Assembly: GCA_017551215.1 (NCBI GenBank)
Contig: JAFZMA010000099.1
Span: forward strand, 1-56,789
DNA from: Bacteroidales bacterium
Lineage (GTDB): Bacteria > Bacteroidota > Bacteroidia > Bacteroidales > UBA932
Length of the DNA: 56,789 bases
Direction: 5' to 3'
The notes beneath the pieces are model-generated. The model saw only the letters and a program-made list of their open reading frames with translations, made no database searches and was not told where the DNA came from. The first letter of the stretch is position 1. Every line of letters starts with the position of its first letter. The position numbers and the translations under genes are program-made. This document shows positions 32,455 through 40,127 of the stretch, one piece after another.

Positions 32455-35400
32455 GAATCTTTCTGTTTATGACGCATCTGCCGGAAGCGGAAAAACCCAT
32501 ACGCTTTCAGACCAGTTTTCCCGTTACCTTCTGGATGAATACGGGCAGGATCCTAATTCATACAGACATATACTCGCCGTGACCTTTACCAACAAGGCTA
32601 CATGCGAGATGAAGCAAAGGATAATTGACAGCCTTTGGAAGATATCCCAAAAGTCTCCTTGCCAGAAAGACAGAGATAACGCTACGGCTATTCTGAAGAA
32701 TATGGTGCACGATTACACCATGTTTAGAGTCAGTACGATAGACAGTTTCTTCCAGAAGGTGCTCAAAGCTTTTGCCCTTGATATGGGACGACGGGGAGCT
32801 TTTGAAACCACATTGGATTCTCCCGGAGCGGTAGAGGCGTCTGTAGATGCTATGTATTCCAAGATTGGAGAAGATGCGGCTCTTCAGGATATTATGAAGG
32901 GAATAGCTCTTTCCAGGATAGACAACGGCGAGAATTGGAATTGGAGAAATGATGTCCTGGCGGCAGCTCAGAATGTGCTTAACCTTGATTACCAGAACCT
33001 TCTGAGAAAGTCTAAGGTTGCTCCCGGGAGCCTGATATCCACTATAGATTCTTTCAAGAAGAGGGAGAATGATCTTAAAAAAGTGTTCGTAGATGAATTG
33101 ATCAGGCTGGATGACAAAAAACAAAAATCTTTTGATGCTTCCGGCCTGAGGAAAGAGATTTTCAAGGATCAGTCAAAATCTGCTCTGTGGAAATTCATTT
33201 CAGGCTGCAGTTATCTTGACAAGGCAAAACGGGAGGTAACCAGCCCTTGCCCTTCCATTATAGAAGATTGGCATTCCTGCTCTGACGGTTACTTTAAAGA
33301 CAATGCCACATCTGATGATATCAAAGCCGTTACGTCTATAATGGACGGGACTCTGGAAATAAAGAGCCTTTATGACAAGTATTATGCGGAATATGTGACA
33401 TTGGGGCTGGTAAATCCGAAAATGAGGGAAATTGTCCTGCTGGATTTCATTTCAAAGGAATTGTACGATTATCTCGACAAGGAACGTCTTACCCTCTTGA
33501 GCGATGCTCCACAGATACTTAAGGATCTTATAAACGGAAGCGACGCCCCGTTCATTTACGAGAAAATTGGCTCGGCGATAAACCACTATCTCCTGGATGA
33601 ATTCCAGGACACGTCCATAGCCCAGTGGGAGAATTTCCTGCCCCTGCTTAAGGAAGGTATTTCCAATGGCCGTAAGAGTATGCTGGTGGGGGATGTAAAG
33701 CAGAGCATCTACCGATGGAGAGGGGGAGACTGGAATCTTTTCAAGACCGAGGTACAGAATGAATTCCCGTACGATATCAAGAAAAACGACCTTAGCGACA
33801 ACTACAGAAGTCTTTACAATATCGTAGAATTCAACAATTTGCTTTTTGCTCCTTGCTCTGAAGACTCTCCCGGTTTTCTTGTAAACACCTACAAGAGCTA
33901 TCTTGAGAGCAGAGGCTGCGATTCCGCATATACTTCTCTTGTCGCCGATATCTATAAAAACTCAAGGCAGACAGTCAAAAAGGATGGGGATCAGAAAGGC
34001 GTGGTAGACGTTATCAGTTGCAGAAACGCCAAGGACGGCAACTGTATATCTTCAAAGGATTTTATCCTGATAGATCTGGTCAGGAAAATCAAGTCATTGA
34101 CAGAGGGAGAGAAGCCTATCTACAACCTCGGCGATATTGCCGTTTTATCCTCAAACAAGGCTGACAATAGGCTTGTTGCTGATTTTCTGATAAAGAATGG
34201 TATTACCATAGTATCCGGAGAAAGCCTTCTGGTTGGCGGCAACGAATATGTTTCCCTGCTGGTGGAAGCCTTGCGCAAAATTGAGGACCCTTCTTCAACT
34301 GGATTAGAGGCCCTGTCCAGAGTTTCTTCCGTAAAAGTGAAGAATCCCTCTCTTGTGGATTCTTCCACGGAAGAGGGTGCTGCCTTCATAGAGAAACTGT
34401 TTTCCGGAAACACTTTATTTGAGATATGCAAGAAAATCCTGAAAGAGGTCCTTCCGGAAATCTCTCCAATGGACATTACATACGTTAACGCTTTTCTGGA
34501 CAATGTGCTGGATTATTCCTGCAATTATGGGACCTCCCTTTCCAGTTTCCTGAAATGGTGGGACGATCATTCTTCCGAGTGCTATATTCCTGAACCACCA
34601 TCTGTCCAGGCTGTTAGGATTATGACTATGCACAAGGCTAAGGGACTAGGATTCAAAGTCGTATTCCTGCCATTCCTTAGGGAGGACCTGTTGCCATTAA
34701 TAGGTCAGAACTGGTTTCTTCCGGATAGTCCTATAGCTGGCTACAACGGCCCTCTTCTCATTGATTTCAGAAGCAAGAATCTAAAGAATTCCCTGTTCTC
34801 TAAAAGCTATCAAAAGGAGCAGATGGAAAGATGCGTGGATAATCTTAACCTGGCATACGTTTCCTTTACCAGACCCAAAGAAAGGCTGTATATCTATGCT
34901 CCACGTGAAAAAAGCAATTACATGTCACCCGCACTTGTAAAATTCTGCGAATCCAATTCCGGGGAGGGTGGCTTGTTCATTAAGAATGAAGGTTTATATG
35001 TGGATATTGACGAGAGCAAGGATCCTTTCAGCTATACAGAATATGTTATGGGCGATCCTCAAGAAAGGTCATACGCAGAACTTCACAAGGAAACGGAAGA
35101 TAAACTGTATGACGAGGAGGAAGTTGACGCGTCCGCTCTGTCCGGCATATTAAGTAATGAGTCTGTAAAGACCAGGCTTGTAAGCAAATGGGATGGAGAT
35201 GACAATGTGCGCAGGGGTGTTCTCTGGCATCAGCTTTATTCTATGATTGAAGAGGTTGGTGAAGGCGAGAATGGGCTGGAAGAGGCTGTGAAGAAGGCTG
35301 TCGGAAAGTTCCTGAGAAAGAATCCGGCCTCCCTTCTCGGTTCAGATGCTGAATCTTTGGAAAAAGAGGTGCTTGCAAAGATTTCCGGAGTGGCTACTTT

Positions 35401-35689
35401 CGGATGGTTTGACACTGGAAAGAAAGTCATGAATGAGGCGTCAATATTGTCAGGCTCAGATATGTGGAGGCCAGACCGGGTGCTGCTGCCTGCAGATGGC
35501 AGCAAGGACTGGGCACAGGTTGTGGACTATAAGTTCGGTTCATACGTTCCGGACTCTGTCCAGCACAAGTCGTATGAAAAACAGGTCAAGAATTACATGA
35601 AGCTTCTTAAGGAGATGGGGTATTCACGTGTAGAAGGGCATCTCTGGTATGTCCTGAACGGAGGCCCCGTTCTTGTGAAACTCTCCTGA
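32447..35689 (+). CDS. addA: AddA-like helicase-nuclease subunit (UvrD family)
   Basis: A 1080-aa SF1A helicase with a nuclease tail. Motifs in order: Walker A YDASAGSGKTHTL (~8-20), AVTFTNKATCEMKQRI, Walker B LLDEFQDTSIAQW (~382), GDVKQSIYRWRGGDW, MTMHKAKGLGFKVVFLPF (~725) and YVSFTRPKERLYIY. The C-terminal domain has RPDRVLL and VVDYKFG, the PD-(D/E)XK motifs of RecB-type nucleases. It forms the motor and one of two nucleases of AddAB. It is translationally coupled to addB. The pair is predicted to recognise a Chi-like word; its sequence in this organism is unknown. Confidence 0.88.
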   Translation: MSENLSVYDASAGSGKTHTLSDQFSRYLLDEYGQDPNSYRHILAVTFTNKATCEMKQRIIDSLWKISQKSPCQKDRDNATAILKNMVHDYTMFRVSTIDSFFQKVLKAFALDMGRRGAFETTLDSPGAVEASVDAMYSKIGEDAALQDIMKGIALSRIDNGENWNWRNDVLAAAQNVLNLDYQNLLRKSKVAPGSLISTIDSFKKRENDLKKVFVDELIRLDDKKQKSFDASGLRKEIFKDQSKSALWKFISGCSYLDKAKREVTSPCPSIIEDWHSCSDGYFKDNATSDDIKAVTSIMDGTLEIKSLYDKYYAEYVTLGLVNPKMREIVLLDFISKELYDYLDKERLTLLSDAPQILKDLINGSDAPFIYEKIGSAINHYLLDEFQDTSIAQWENFLPLLKEGISNGRKSMLVGDVKQSIYRWRGGDWNLFKTEVQNEFPYDIKKNDLSDNYRSLYNIVEFNNLLFAPCSEDSPGFLVNTYKSYLESRGCDSAYTSLVADIYKNSRQTVKKDGDQKGVVDVISCRNAKDGNCISSKDFILIDLVRKIKSLTEGEKPIYNLGDIAVLSSNKADNRLVADFLIKNGITIVSGESLLVGGNEYVSLLVEALRKIEDPSSTGLEALSRVSSVKVKNPSLVDSSTEEGAAFIEKLFSGNTLFEICKKILKEVLPEISPMDITYVNAFLDNVLDYSCNYGTSLSSFLKWWDDHSSECYIPEPPSVQAVRIMTMHKAKGLGFKVVFLPFLREDLLPLIGQNWFLPDSPIAGYNGPLLIDFRSKNLKNSLFSKSYQKEQMERCVDNLNLAYVSFTRPKERLYIYAPREKSNYMSPALVKFCESNSGEGGLFIKNEGLYVDIDESKDPFSYTEYVMGDPQERSYAELHKETEDKLYDEEEVDASALSGILSNESVKTRLVSKWDGDDNVRRGVLWHQLYSMIEEVGEGENGLEEAVKKAVGKFLRKNPASLLGSDAESLEKEVLAKISGVATFGWFDTGKKVMNEASILSGSDMWRPDRVLLPADGSKDWAQVVDYKFGSYVPDSVQHKSYEKQVKNYMKLLKEMGYSRVEGHLWYVLNGGPVLVKLS

Positions 35690-35705
35690 TAATCAAGTGA
35701 TTGAA

Positions 35706-35724
35706 GTTTATCTTTAGGATAAAC
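35706..35724. repeat. AT-rich inverted repeat after addA
   Basis: A perfect GTTTATC-TTTAG-GATAAAC hairpin, 17 bases after the addA stop and upstream of the fimbrial promoter. There is no T-run on the plus strand, so it is either a weak terminator or an upstream regulatory site. A similar TAAAC...AAAAACTT stretch follows, matching the region before the DUF1016 promoter. Confidence 0.4.
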
Positions 35725-35746
35725 GTAAAAACTTTCAAAACAGCAG

Positions 35747-35797
35747 GGTAAATTTTACCGGATGGTTTGCCAGCCGGCAGGTGCGCTCATATTTTTG
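35747..35797 (+). promoter_or_regulatory. Fimbrial operon promoter with GGTAAA-N-TTTACC palindrome
   Basis: Palindrome GGTAAATTTTACC (35747-35759), 6 bases, TTTG (35766-35769), 20 bases, TATTTTTG (35790-35797), then the ATG at 35822. This is the best-formed promoter in the window. Its palindrome and spacing are the same as those before hicA and the DUF1016 gene. Confidence 0.75.
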
Positions 35798-35821
35798 CCG
35801 TTGATTTTTTAGCGGCAGATT

Positions 35822-36394
35822 ATGAAGGGCATATCAAATACGGTCCGCCTATGGGGCTTCATTGCAGCATTATTGCTGCTTGGCGCCGTTAGGGCATCGG
35901 GACAAAATTATTCAGTTTCTACAAATGCGGCAGAATGGCTTGCCTTGGGTACAGCCAACATTCAGGCGTCCGTTCCTTTAAGCAGACATACGGGCATCCG
36001 TTCGGAGGCTGCATTCAACCCTTTTACTTTCGGAAGCGGAGACAGCCGGAAATACTTCCGGCGAATGGAGTTCTCCCTTGGAGTGAGATATTGGCCATGG
36101 TTTGTCAATTCCGGCTGGTTCTTAGATGGTTATGCGGATTGGACCAAATACTCGCTGGGAGGAATATTTACAAGCAAATCTTATGAAGGCTATGCATACG
36201 GCCTTAAAATGGGCGGAGGCTATTCGCTTATTCTGGAAAAGGGCATCAATCTGGAAATGGGTTGGGGCGGTTTCTTGGGAATAGACAGCCATACAAAATA
36301 TTCTTGTACCAAGTGCGGAAAATCAGAGGGGAAATCGCAGAGATTTATTGTTTCCCCAACCGCTATTCTTCTTGGAATTTCATTTATTTTCTGA
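35822..36394 (+). CDS. DUF3575 outer-membrane-type protein of the fimbrial operon
   Basis: A 190-aa protein with a signal peptide (hydrophobic residues 9-26, cleavage near RASGQ). The rest is strand-rich with aromatic termini (SLGVRYWPWFVNSGWFLDGYADW, ending LLGISFIF), as in a small outer-membrane beta-barrel. It matches DUF3575, a family that commonly opens Bacteroidales fimbrial clusters. Its C terminus ends in phenylalanine, as barrel proteins do. A CTKCGK pair is unusual. The next gene starts 5 bases later. Confidence 0.8.
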   Translation: MKGISNTVRLWGFIAALLLLGAVRASGQNYSVSTNAAEWLALGTANIQASVPLSRHTGIRSEAAFNPFTFGSGDSRKYFRRMEFSLGVRYWPWFVNSGWFLDGYADWTKYSLGGIFTSKSYEGYAYGLKMGGGYSLILEKGINLEMGWGGFLGIDSHTKYSCTKCGKSEGKSQRFIVSPTAILLGISFIF

Positions 36395-36399
36395 GGTTT

Positions 36400-38235
36400 A
36401 TGGGAAAGAGGCGTGTCTGGGTGGTATGTGTTGCGCTGGGGTGGCTGATTGTCTCGCCACTTGGCGGTTGCAGGACACCTTCCGTTGAAAATAACGGCAA
36501 TTCCCTGAGAATAACCATAGCAGATGCCCCAAAAGATGCTGATTTATCTGTACTTGAAAGGAAACAGGAGAAATTCTCTCCGGATTCATCTGCGGATGAC
36601 AATCTGATACTCAATGCAGTAGTGACAGATTCATGCGGTGAGATAGTGGCCCAGGGAAAACTGGCGGCACTTACTGTTACCGCTGTCCACCGGAACATAG
36701 CGGAAAGGAACGGAAAAATCAGGATTTGCTTTGATATGCACGTGTCTGAGGCTTTGCTTTCCGATAACCGTCAAGTGAGGATAATGCCAAAGCTTATAAT
36801 GGACGGAGATACCATGTTTCTGGACAGGGTTCTGACTACAGGCAAGCTTTACCGCCAGGCGCAGATTAAGGGATACGAGAGATATAATAAGTATTATTCA
36901 ACTATAATACCTGATTCTGTGGACTTTATCAAAGCCTTCGGATATCTGGACCTGCTTGACAATTTCAGCCGCCGTAACCTTGGAGGCAGAGAAGAGGGGG
37001 AGTTCGGCATAACAGGGCAGGAGGCTCTTGACCACTATGTCAAGAATTATCTTGTCCGCCTTAACAAAAGGAGAAAGGACAAGCTTGACGAGGTGTTCAG
37101 CAAATGTGTCAAGGATCCGATAGACCGCCTTGGCATAAGACTGGATACTGTGCTCGAGAATCCTTCTGGAGGGCTGGTTTACAGGTATGTCCAGGATCTG
37201 AAGGCTACTCCGCAGATGCACAGGATGCGAATGGTTTTTCTGGGAAGCATTCACCTGTATGGCAAAACCATCAGCACGTTTGAATCTCCGGATACTCTTA
37301 CATGGTATGTGAGTTCCCTGACTCAGATGGCGGATACAAATGCATTTTACAGGAAGCAGGCACTGGCAAGAGACGTGGCTGTATCCACACTGGCATTCAT
37401 AGAGTTTTCCAAGGGCAGCTGGGAGATAGATACAACACTGGGAAACAATGCATACGAACTGAACCGGATACTCTGCGAATTCGATTCCCTGTCTTCCAGC
37501 AAGACCTTTGCCACAGATTCTGTGATAATCAGCGCATCTTGCTCTCCGGAAGGCAATTACAGCACTAACCGCACGCTCTCCAGAAAGAGGGCGGAGGCTG
37601 TTACAGAATATTTTTCGTTCCTGTCTTCCCAATCGGGGACAAAGATAAAACTAAGGACAGAGCATATTCCGGAGAATTGGGATTTGCTTAAAAGCCATAT
37701 TGTCACCGATGTAAACATAAAGAAAAAAGATGCGGTCCTTTCTGTCTTCTCTGAGGACAATTACGATAAAAGGGAAGAGTTGCTTTCCCGGCTTTCCGAT
37801 TACAAATACATAAGGGAGAAGCTTTATCCTCTGCTAAGAAGGATTGATTTCACATTCCTACTGCATCGCAGAGTATATGATACGGTGGAAACCGAGTTTA
37901 TTCCGGACCAGACATACAAGGAGGGGCTGGATGCCCTCATGCACAGGGATTTCAAAAAAGCGCTGTCCCTGCTTAGGCCGTATTCGGACATTAATACCGC
38001 AATAGCCTATCTCTGCCTCAATTACAACGCTTCTGCGCTTGCGGTGCTAAGCGGTCTGGAAAAGACTCCCAAGGCAGATTATCTGACAGCGATGGTGTAT
38101 ATCAGGATGGGTGATAGGGTTAAGGCCATGGAACATTACCGAAGGGCAATAGAAGGGGACGATAGGCTCAGGTTCCGGTCTGCTCTGGATCCGGAGATGG
38201 AACCGTTTCTGGAAGAGGTGGGACTATATGATTGA
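36400..38235 (+). CDS. Fimbrial-operon lipoprotein with DUF3868-like, OmpA-like and TPR regions
   Basis: A 611-aa predicted lipoprotein with lipobox LGGC, Cys24. The N-terminal half (about 60-200) resembles DUF3868 proteins of Bacteroidales fimbrial clusters (IRICFDMHVSEALLSDNRQV, IMPKLIMDGDTMFLDRVLTTG). The OmpA-like peptidoglycan-binding region is near 370-410 (SVIISASCSPEGNYSTNRTL, SRKRAEAV). The last 90 residues are TPR-like (MVYIRMGDRVKAMEHYRRAI). Such proteins may anchor or assemble the pilus at the cell wall. Length exceeds typical DUF3868 relatives. The open frame begins at 36262, but ATG 36400 yields the signal peptide. Confidence 0.75.
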   Translation: MGKRRVWVVCVALGWLIVSPLGGCRTPSVENNGNSLRITIADAPKDADLSVLERKQEKFSPDSSADDNLILNAVVTDSCGEIVAQGKLAALTVTAVHRNIAERNGKIRICFDMHVSEALLSDNRQVRIMPKLIMDGDTMFLDRVLTTGKLYRQAQIKGYERYNKYYSTIIPDSVDFIKAFGYLDLLDNFSRRNLGGREEGEFGITGQEALDHYVKNYLVRLNKRRKDKLDEVFSKCVKDPIDRLGIRLDTVLENPSGGLVYRYVQDLKATPQMHRMRMVFLGSIHLYGKTISTFESPDTLTWYVSSLTQMADTNAFYRKQALARDVAVSTLAFIEFSKGSWEIDTTLGNNAYELNRILCEFDSLSSSKTFATDSVIISASCSPEGNYSTNRTLSRKRAEAVTEYFSFLSSQSGTKIKLRTEHIPENWDLLKSHIVTDVNIKKKDAVLSVFSEDNYDKREELLSRLSDYKYIREKLYPLLRRIDFTFLLHRRVYDTVETEFIPDQTYKEGLDALMHRDFKKALSLLRPYSDINTAIAYLCLNYNASALAVLSGLEKTPKADYLTAMVYIRMGDRVKAMEHYRRAIEGDDRLRFRSALDPEMEPFLEEVGLYD

Positions 38236-38262
38236 ACTTTTAACCAAAACATATACAGTATT

Positions 38263-39318
38263 ATGAAAAAGATGATTTGTGCTGCACTTATTGCGTTGTG
38301 TTTTGTCGCTTGCAGCAAAGAGAATGAGGCTGTTACGCCTGAGAAAAAACAAAAGGTCCAGCTCACGCTCAATGTGAGCCCTTATCACGTGGAAACCAAG
38401 AATACCGGGCCGAATAACGCCAATGTCGCCCAGTTTGACAGTATCTGGATGATGGAGGTTTTCGTGTTCAGGGAAGACGGTATTCTGGAGGTTTACAACA
38501 AGACGAATACAAATTCTCCGGGCGGAGTCAAGACAAGGGAAATTATGCTGACCCTTACACAGGGCAAAAAGTACATTTATGCGGTGGCTAATGCCAAGAT
38601 GTCTCCATGGACAGGAATTACCACAAGAGAACAATTCCTTGCTCAGGAAGTTCTGCTGAAAACGGAGAATTTTGGCAGAATCACAATGACAGCGGAAACG
38701 GAAATCACCCTTACAGACAACACTTCCATGAATCTGTATCTCCAGAAACTGCTGGCAAAGATTAGGGTAACCGGCATCGCAACCGACTTCGGCAATGGTC
38801 CTTACAGAGATTATGCATTACAGAATGTAAAACTGTATCTGGTTAATGTGTCAGGAAAAAAGACATACATGGGAGAAGAGCCGCCTACACCTCTTGTCCT
38901 TAATTCAGGCGGTTACGTAGCGGCGGACAATTCGGGAACCGCAATGCCTAATATTTATTATGAGCCATTGACCGGAGATATAGACGATCATGGAAACTAC
39001 ACGGAACACTGTTTCTATTGCTATGAGAATCTTTTGTCTGAAGAGACATCTACAAAGAAATATACCAGACTGGTACTTGAGGCGCAGTTGAATGGGCAGA
39101 CATTCTACTACCCGGTAGACATCAACCAGCCAGACAACGGTTGGAATACCACCATTAATCATAGAGGCGTAAAAAGGAACACTGTTTATACTGTGAATTT
39201 CATTATCAGTGGTCCTGGTGCTGCAAGGCCGGATGACAAGGTATTTCTCAGATCGCTGATAGTTAATACATACGTAACAAGCTGGAGCACAGGAGTATCA
39301 TACGTAGCGTCCTTCTAA
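38263..39318 (+). CDS. FimA/Mfa1-type fimbrillin (type V pilin)
   Basis: A 351-aa lipoprotein-type pilin with lipobox FVAC, Cys17. Type V pilins are exported as lipoproteins, trimmed at the surface, and polymerised by strand exchange. The N-terminal domain starts KVQLTLNVSPYHVETK. WMMEVFVFREDG is the typical early strand pair of the family. The C-terminal domain has GVKRNTVYTVNFIISGPG and ends in a short strand (VTSWSTGVSYVASF) that would be the donor strand. Whether it is the shaft or a tip subunit cannot be told. It is 27 bases after the OmpA-like gene and its stop overlaps the next start. Confidence 0.82.
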   Translation: MKKMICAALIALCFVACSKENEAVTPEKKQKVQLTLNVSPYHVETKNTGPNNANVAQFDSIWMMEVFVFREDGILEVYNKTNTNSPGGVKTREIMLTLTQGKKYIYAVANAKMSPWTGITTREQFLAQEVLLKTENFGRITMTAETEITLTDNTSMNLYLQKLLAKIRVTGIATDFGNGPYRDYALQNVKLYLVNVSGKKTYMGEEPPTPLVLNSGGYVAADNSGTAMPNIYYEPLTGDIDDHGNYTEHCFYCYENLLSEETSTKKYTRLVLEAQLNGQTFYYPVDINQPDNGWNTTINHRGVKRNTVYTVNFIISGPGAARPDDKVFLRSLIVNTYVTSWSTGVSYVASF

Positions 39319-40127
39319 TGGGTAAGAGTGTTGTCATATTCCTGTTGGGGATTCTGTCTCTGTTTCTTTCCGGATGCAATGTCTGGGAAGACAGAGACGG
39401 ATGCCCGAGTTACCTGGTGTTGGACTGTTCTCTTCTGGAGGGAAAGGCGGCCAAGGCAGATGTCTGGTTATTCCGTCAGGACGGGAACCTGGATTGCAGA
39501 ACATCCATTATCAGCAAGGATTTTAATGTAGCGCAGAGATTCCAAATCAGTAGGGGAAGATACTTGTGTATTATATGGACAGACTTGGACAGCAATACCA
39601 TAACCGCAGACATGTCTTCTTTGTCCGGTTCCATCTACAAGGCTGCGTCTAAAAATGCCGATCCGGTATACTTCTTTAACGGGGATGTGGAATGCTCTAA
39701 AGATTCTGTCTGCGTGAGGGTTTCTCCAAGGAAGATGTTCATAAATGTCAACTTGTTGTTCAAGGGGATGAAGGCTAACGACAATGTGAAGATTTGCCTG
39801 AATTCATCCTGGGGAGGTTTCAATCTTGCGGGAGAAGGCATAAGGCAGGAGAATTCAGTGCTTTCGGAGGGTAGGGATACTGTAAGAATGAGAATGTTAA
39901 GGCCTTTTTCGCTGGATGGCATTAATCTGCAGTCGACCTTTTTCTTCAGCGACGGTACTTCTGTAGATTCTGATTTTGACCTTGGCGGATTTCTTGAGGA
40001 CAATGGCTATGATCTTGAAGAAGATATGCTGAAAGACATTTACATAACCGTGGATGTCTCAAGTTTCAAGACAGTTATCATGACAGACCCGTGGCAGGAA
40101 GTTCCACCCGTGACTATCAGGTATTAG
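39318..40127 (+). CDS. FimB/Mfa2-family fimbrial anchor lipoprotein
   Basis: A 269-aa lipoprotein with lipobox LSGC, Cys20, followed by NVWEDRDGCPSYLVLD, the characteristic start of Mfa2/FimB anchors, with the second conserved Cys. These stay lipidated and tether the pilus to the outer membrane, setting its length. Two transthyretin-like domains are expected; strand blocks such as ADVWLFRQDGNLDCRTSI and KMFINVNLLFKGM fit. The start ATG shares its A with the pilin stop. Its stop overlaps the stop of the convergent AsmA-like gene. Confidence 0.82.
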   Translation: MGKSVVIFLLGILSLFLSGCNVWEDRDGCPSYLVLDCSLLEGKAAKADVWLFRQDGNLDCRTSIISKDFNVAQRFQISRGRYLCIIWTDLDSNTITADMSSLSGSIYKAASKNADPVYFFNGDVECSKDSVCVRVSPRKMFINVNLLFKGMKANDNVKICLNSSWGGFNLAGEGIRQENSVLSEGRDTVRMRMLRPFSLDGINLQSTFFFSDGTSVDSDFDLGGFLEDNGYDLEEDMLKDIYITVDVSSFKTVIMTDPWQEVPPVTIRY

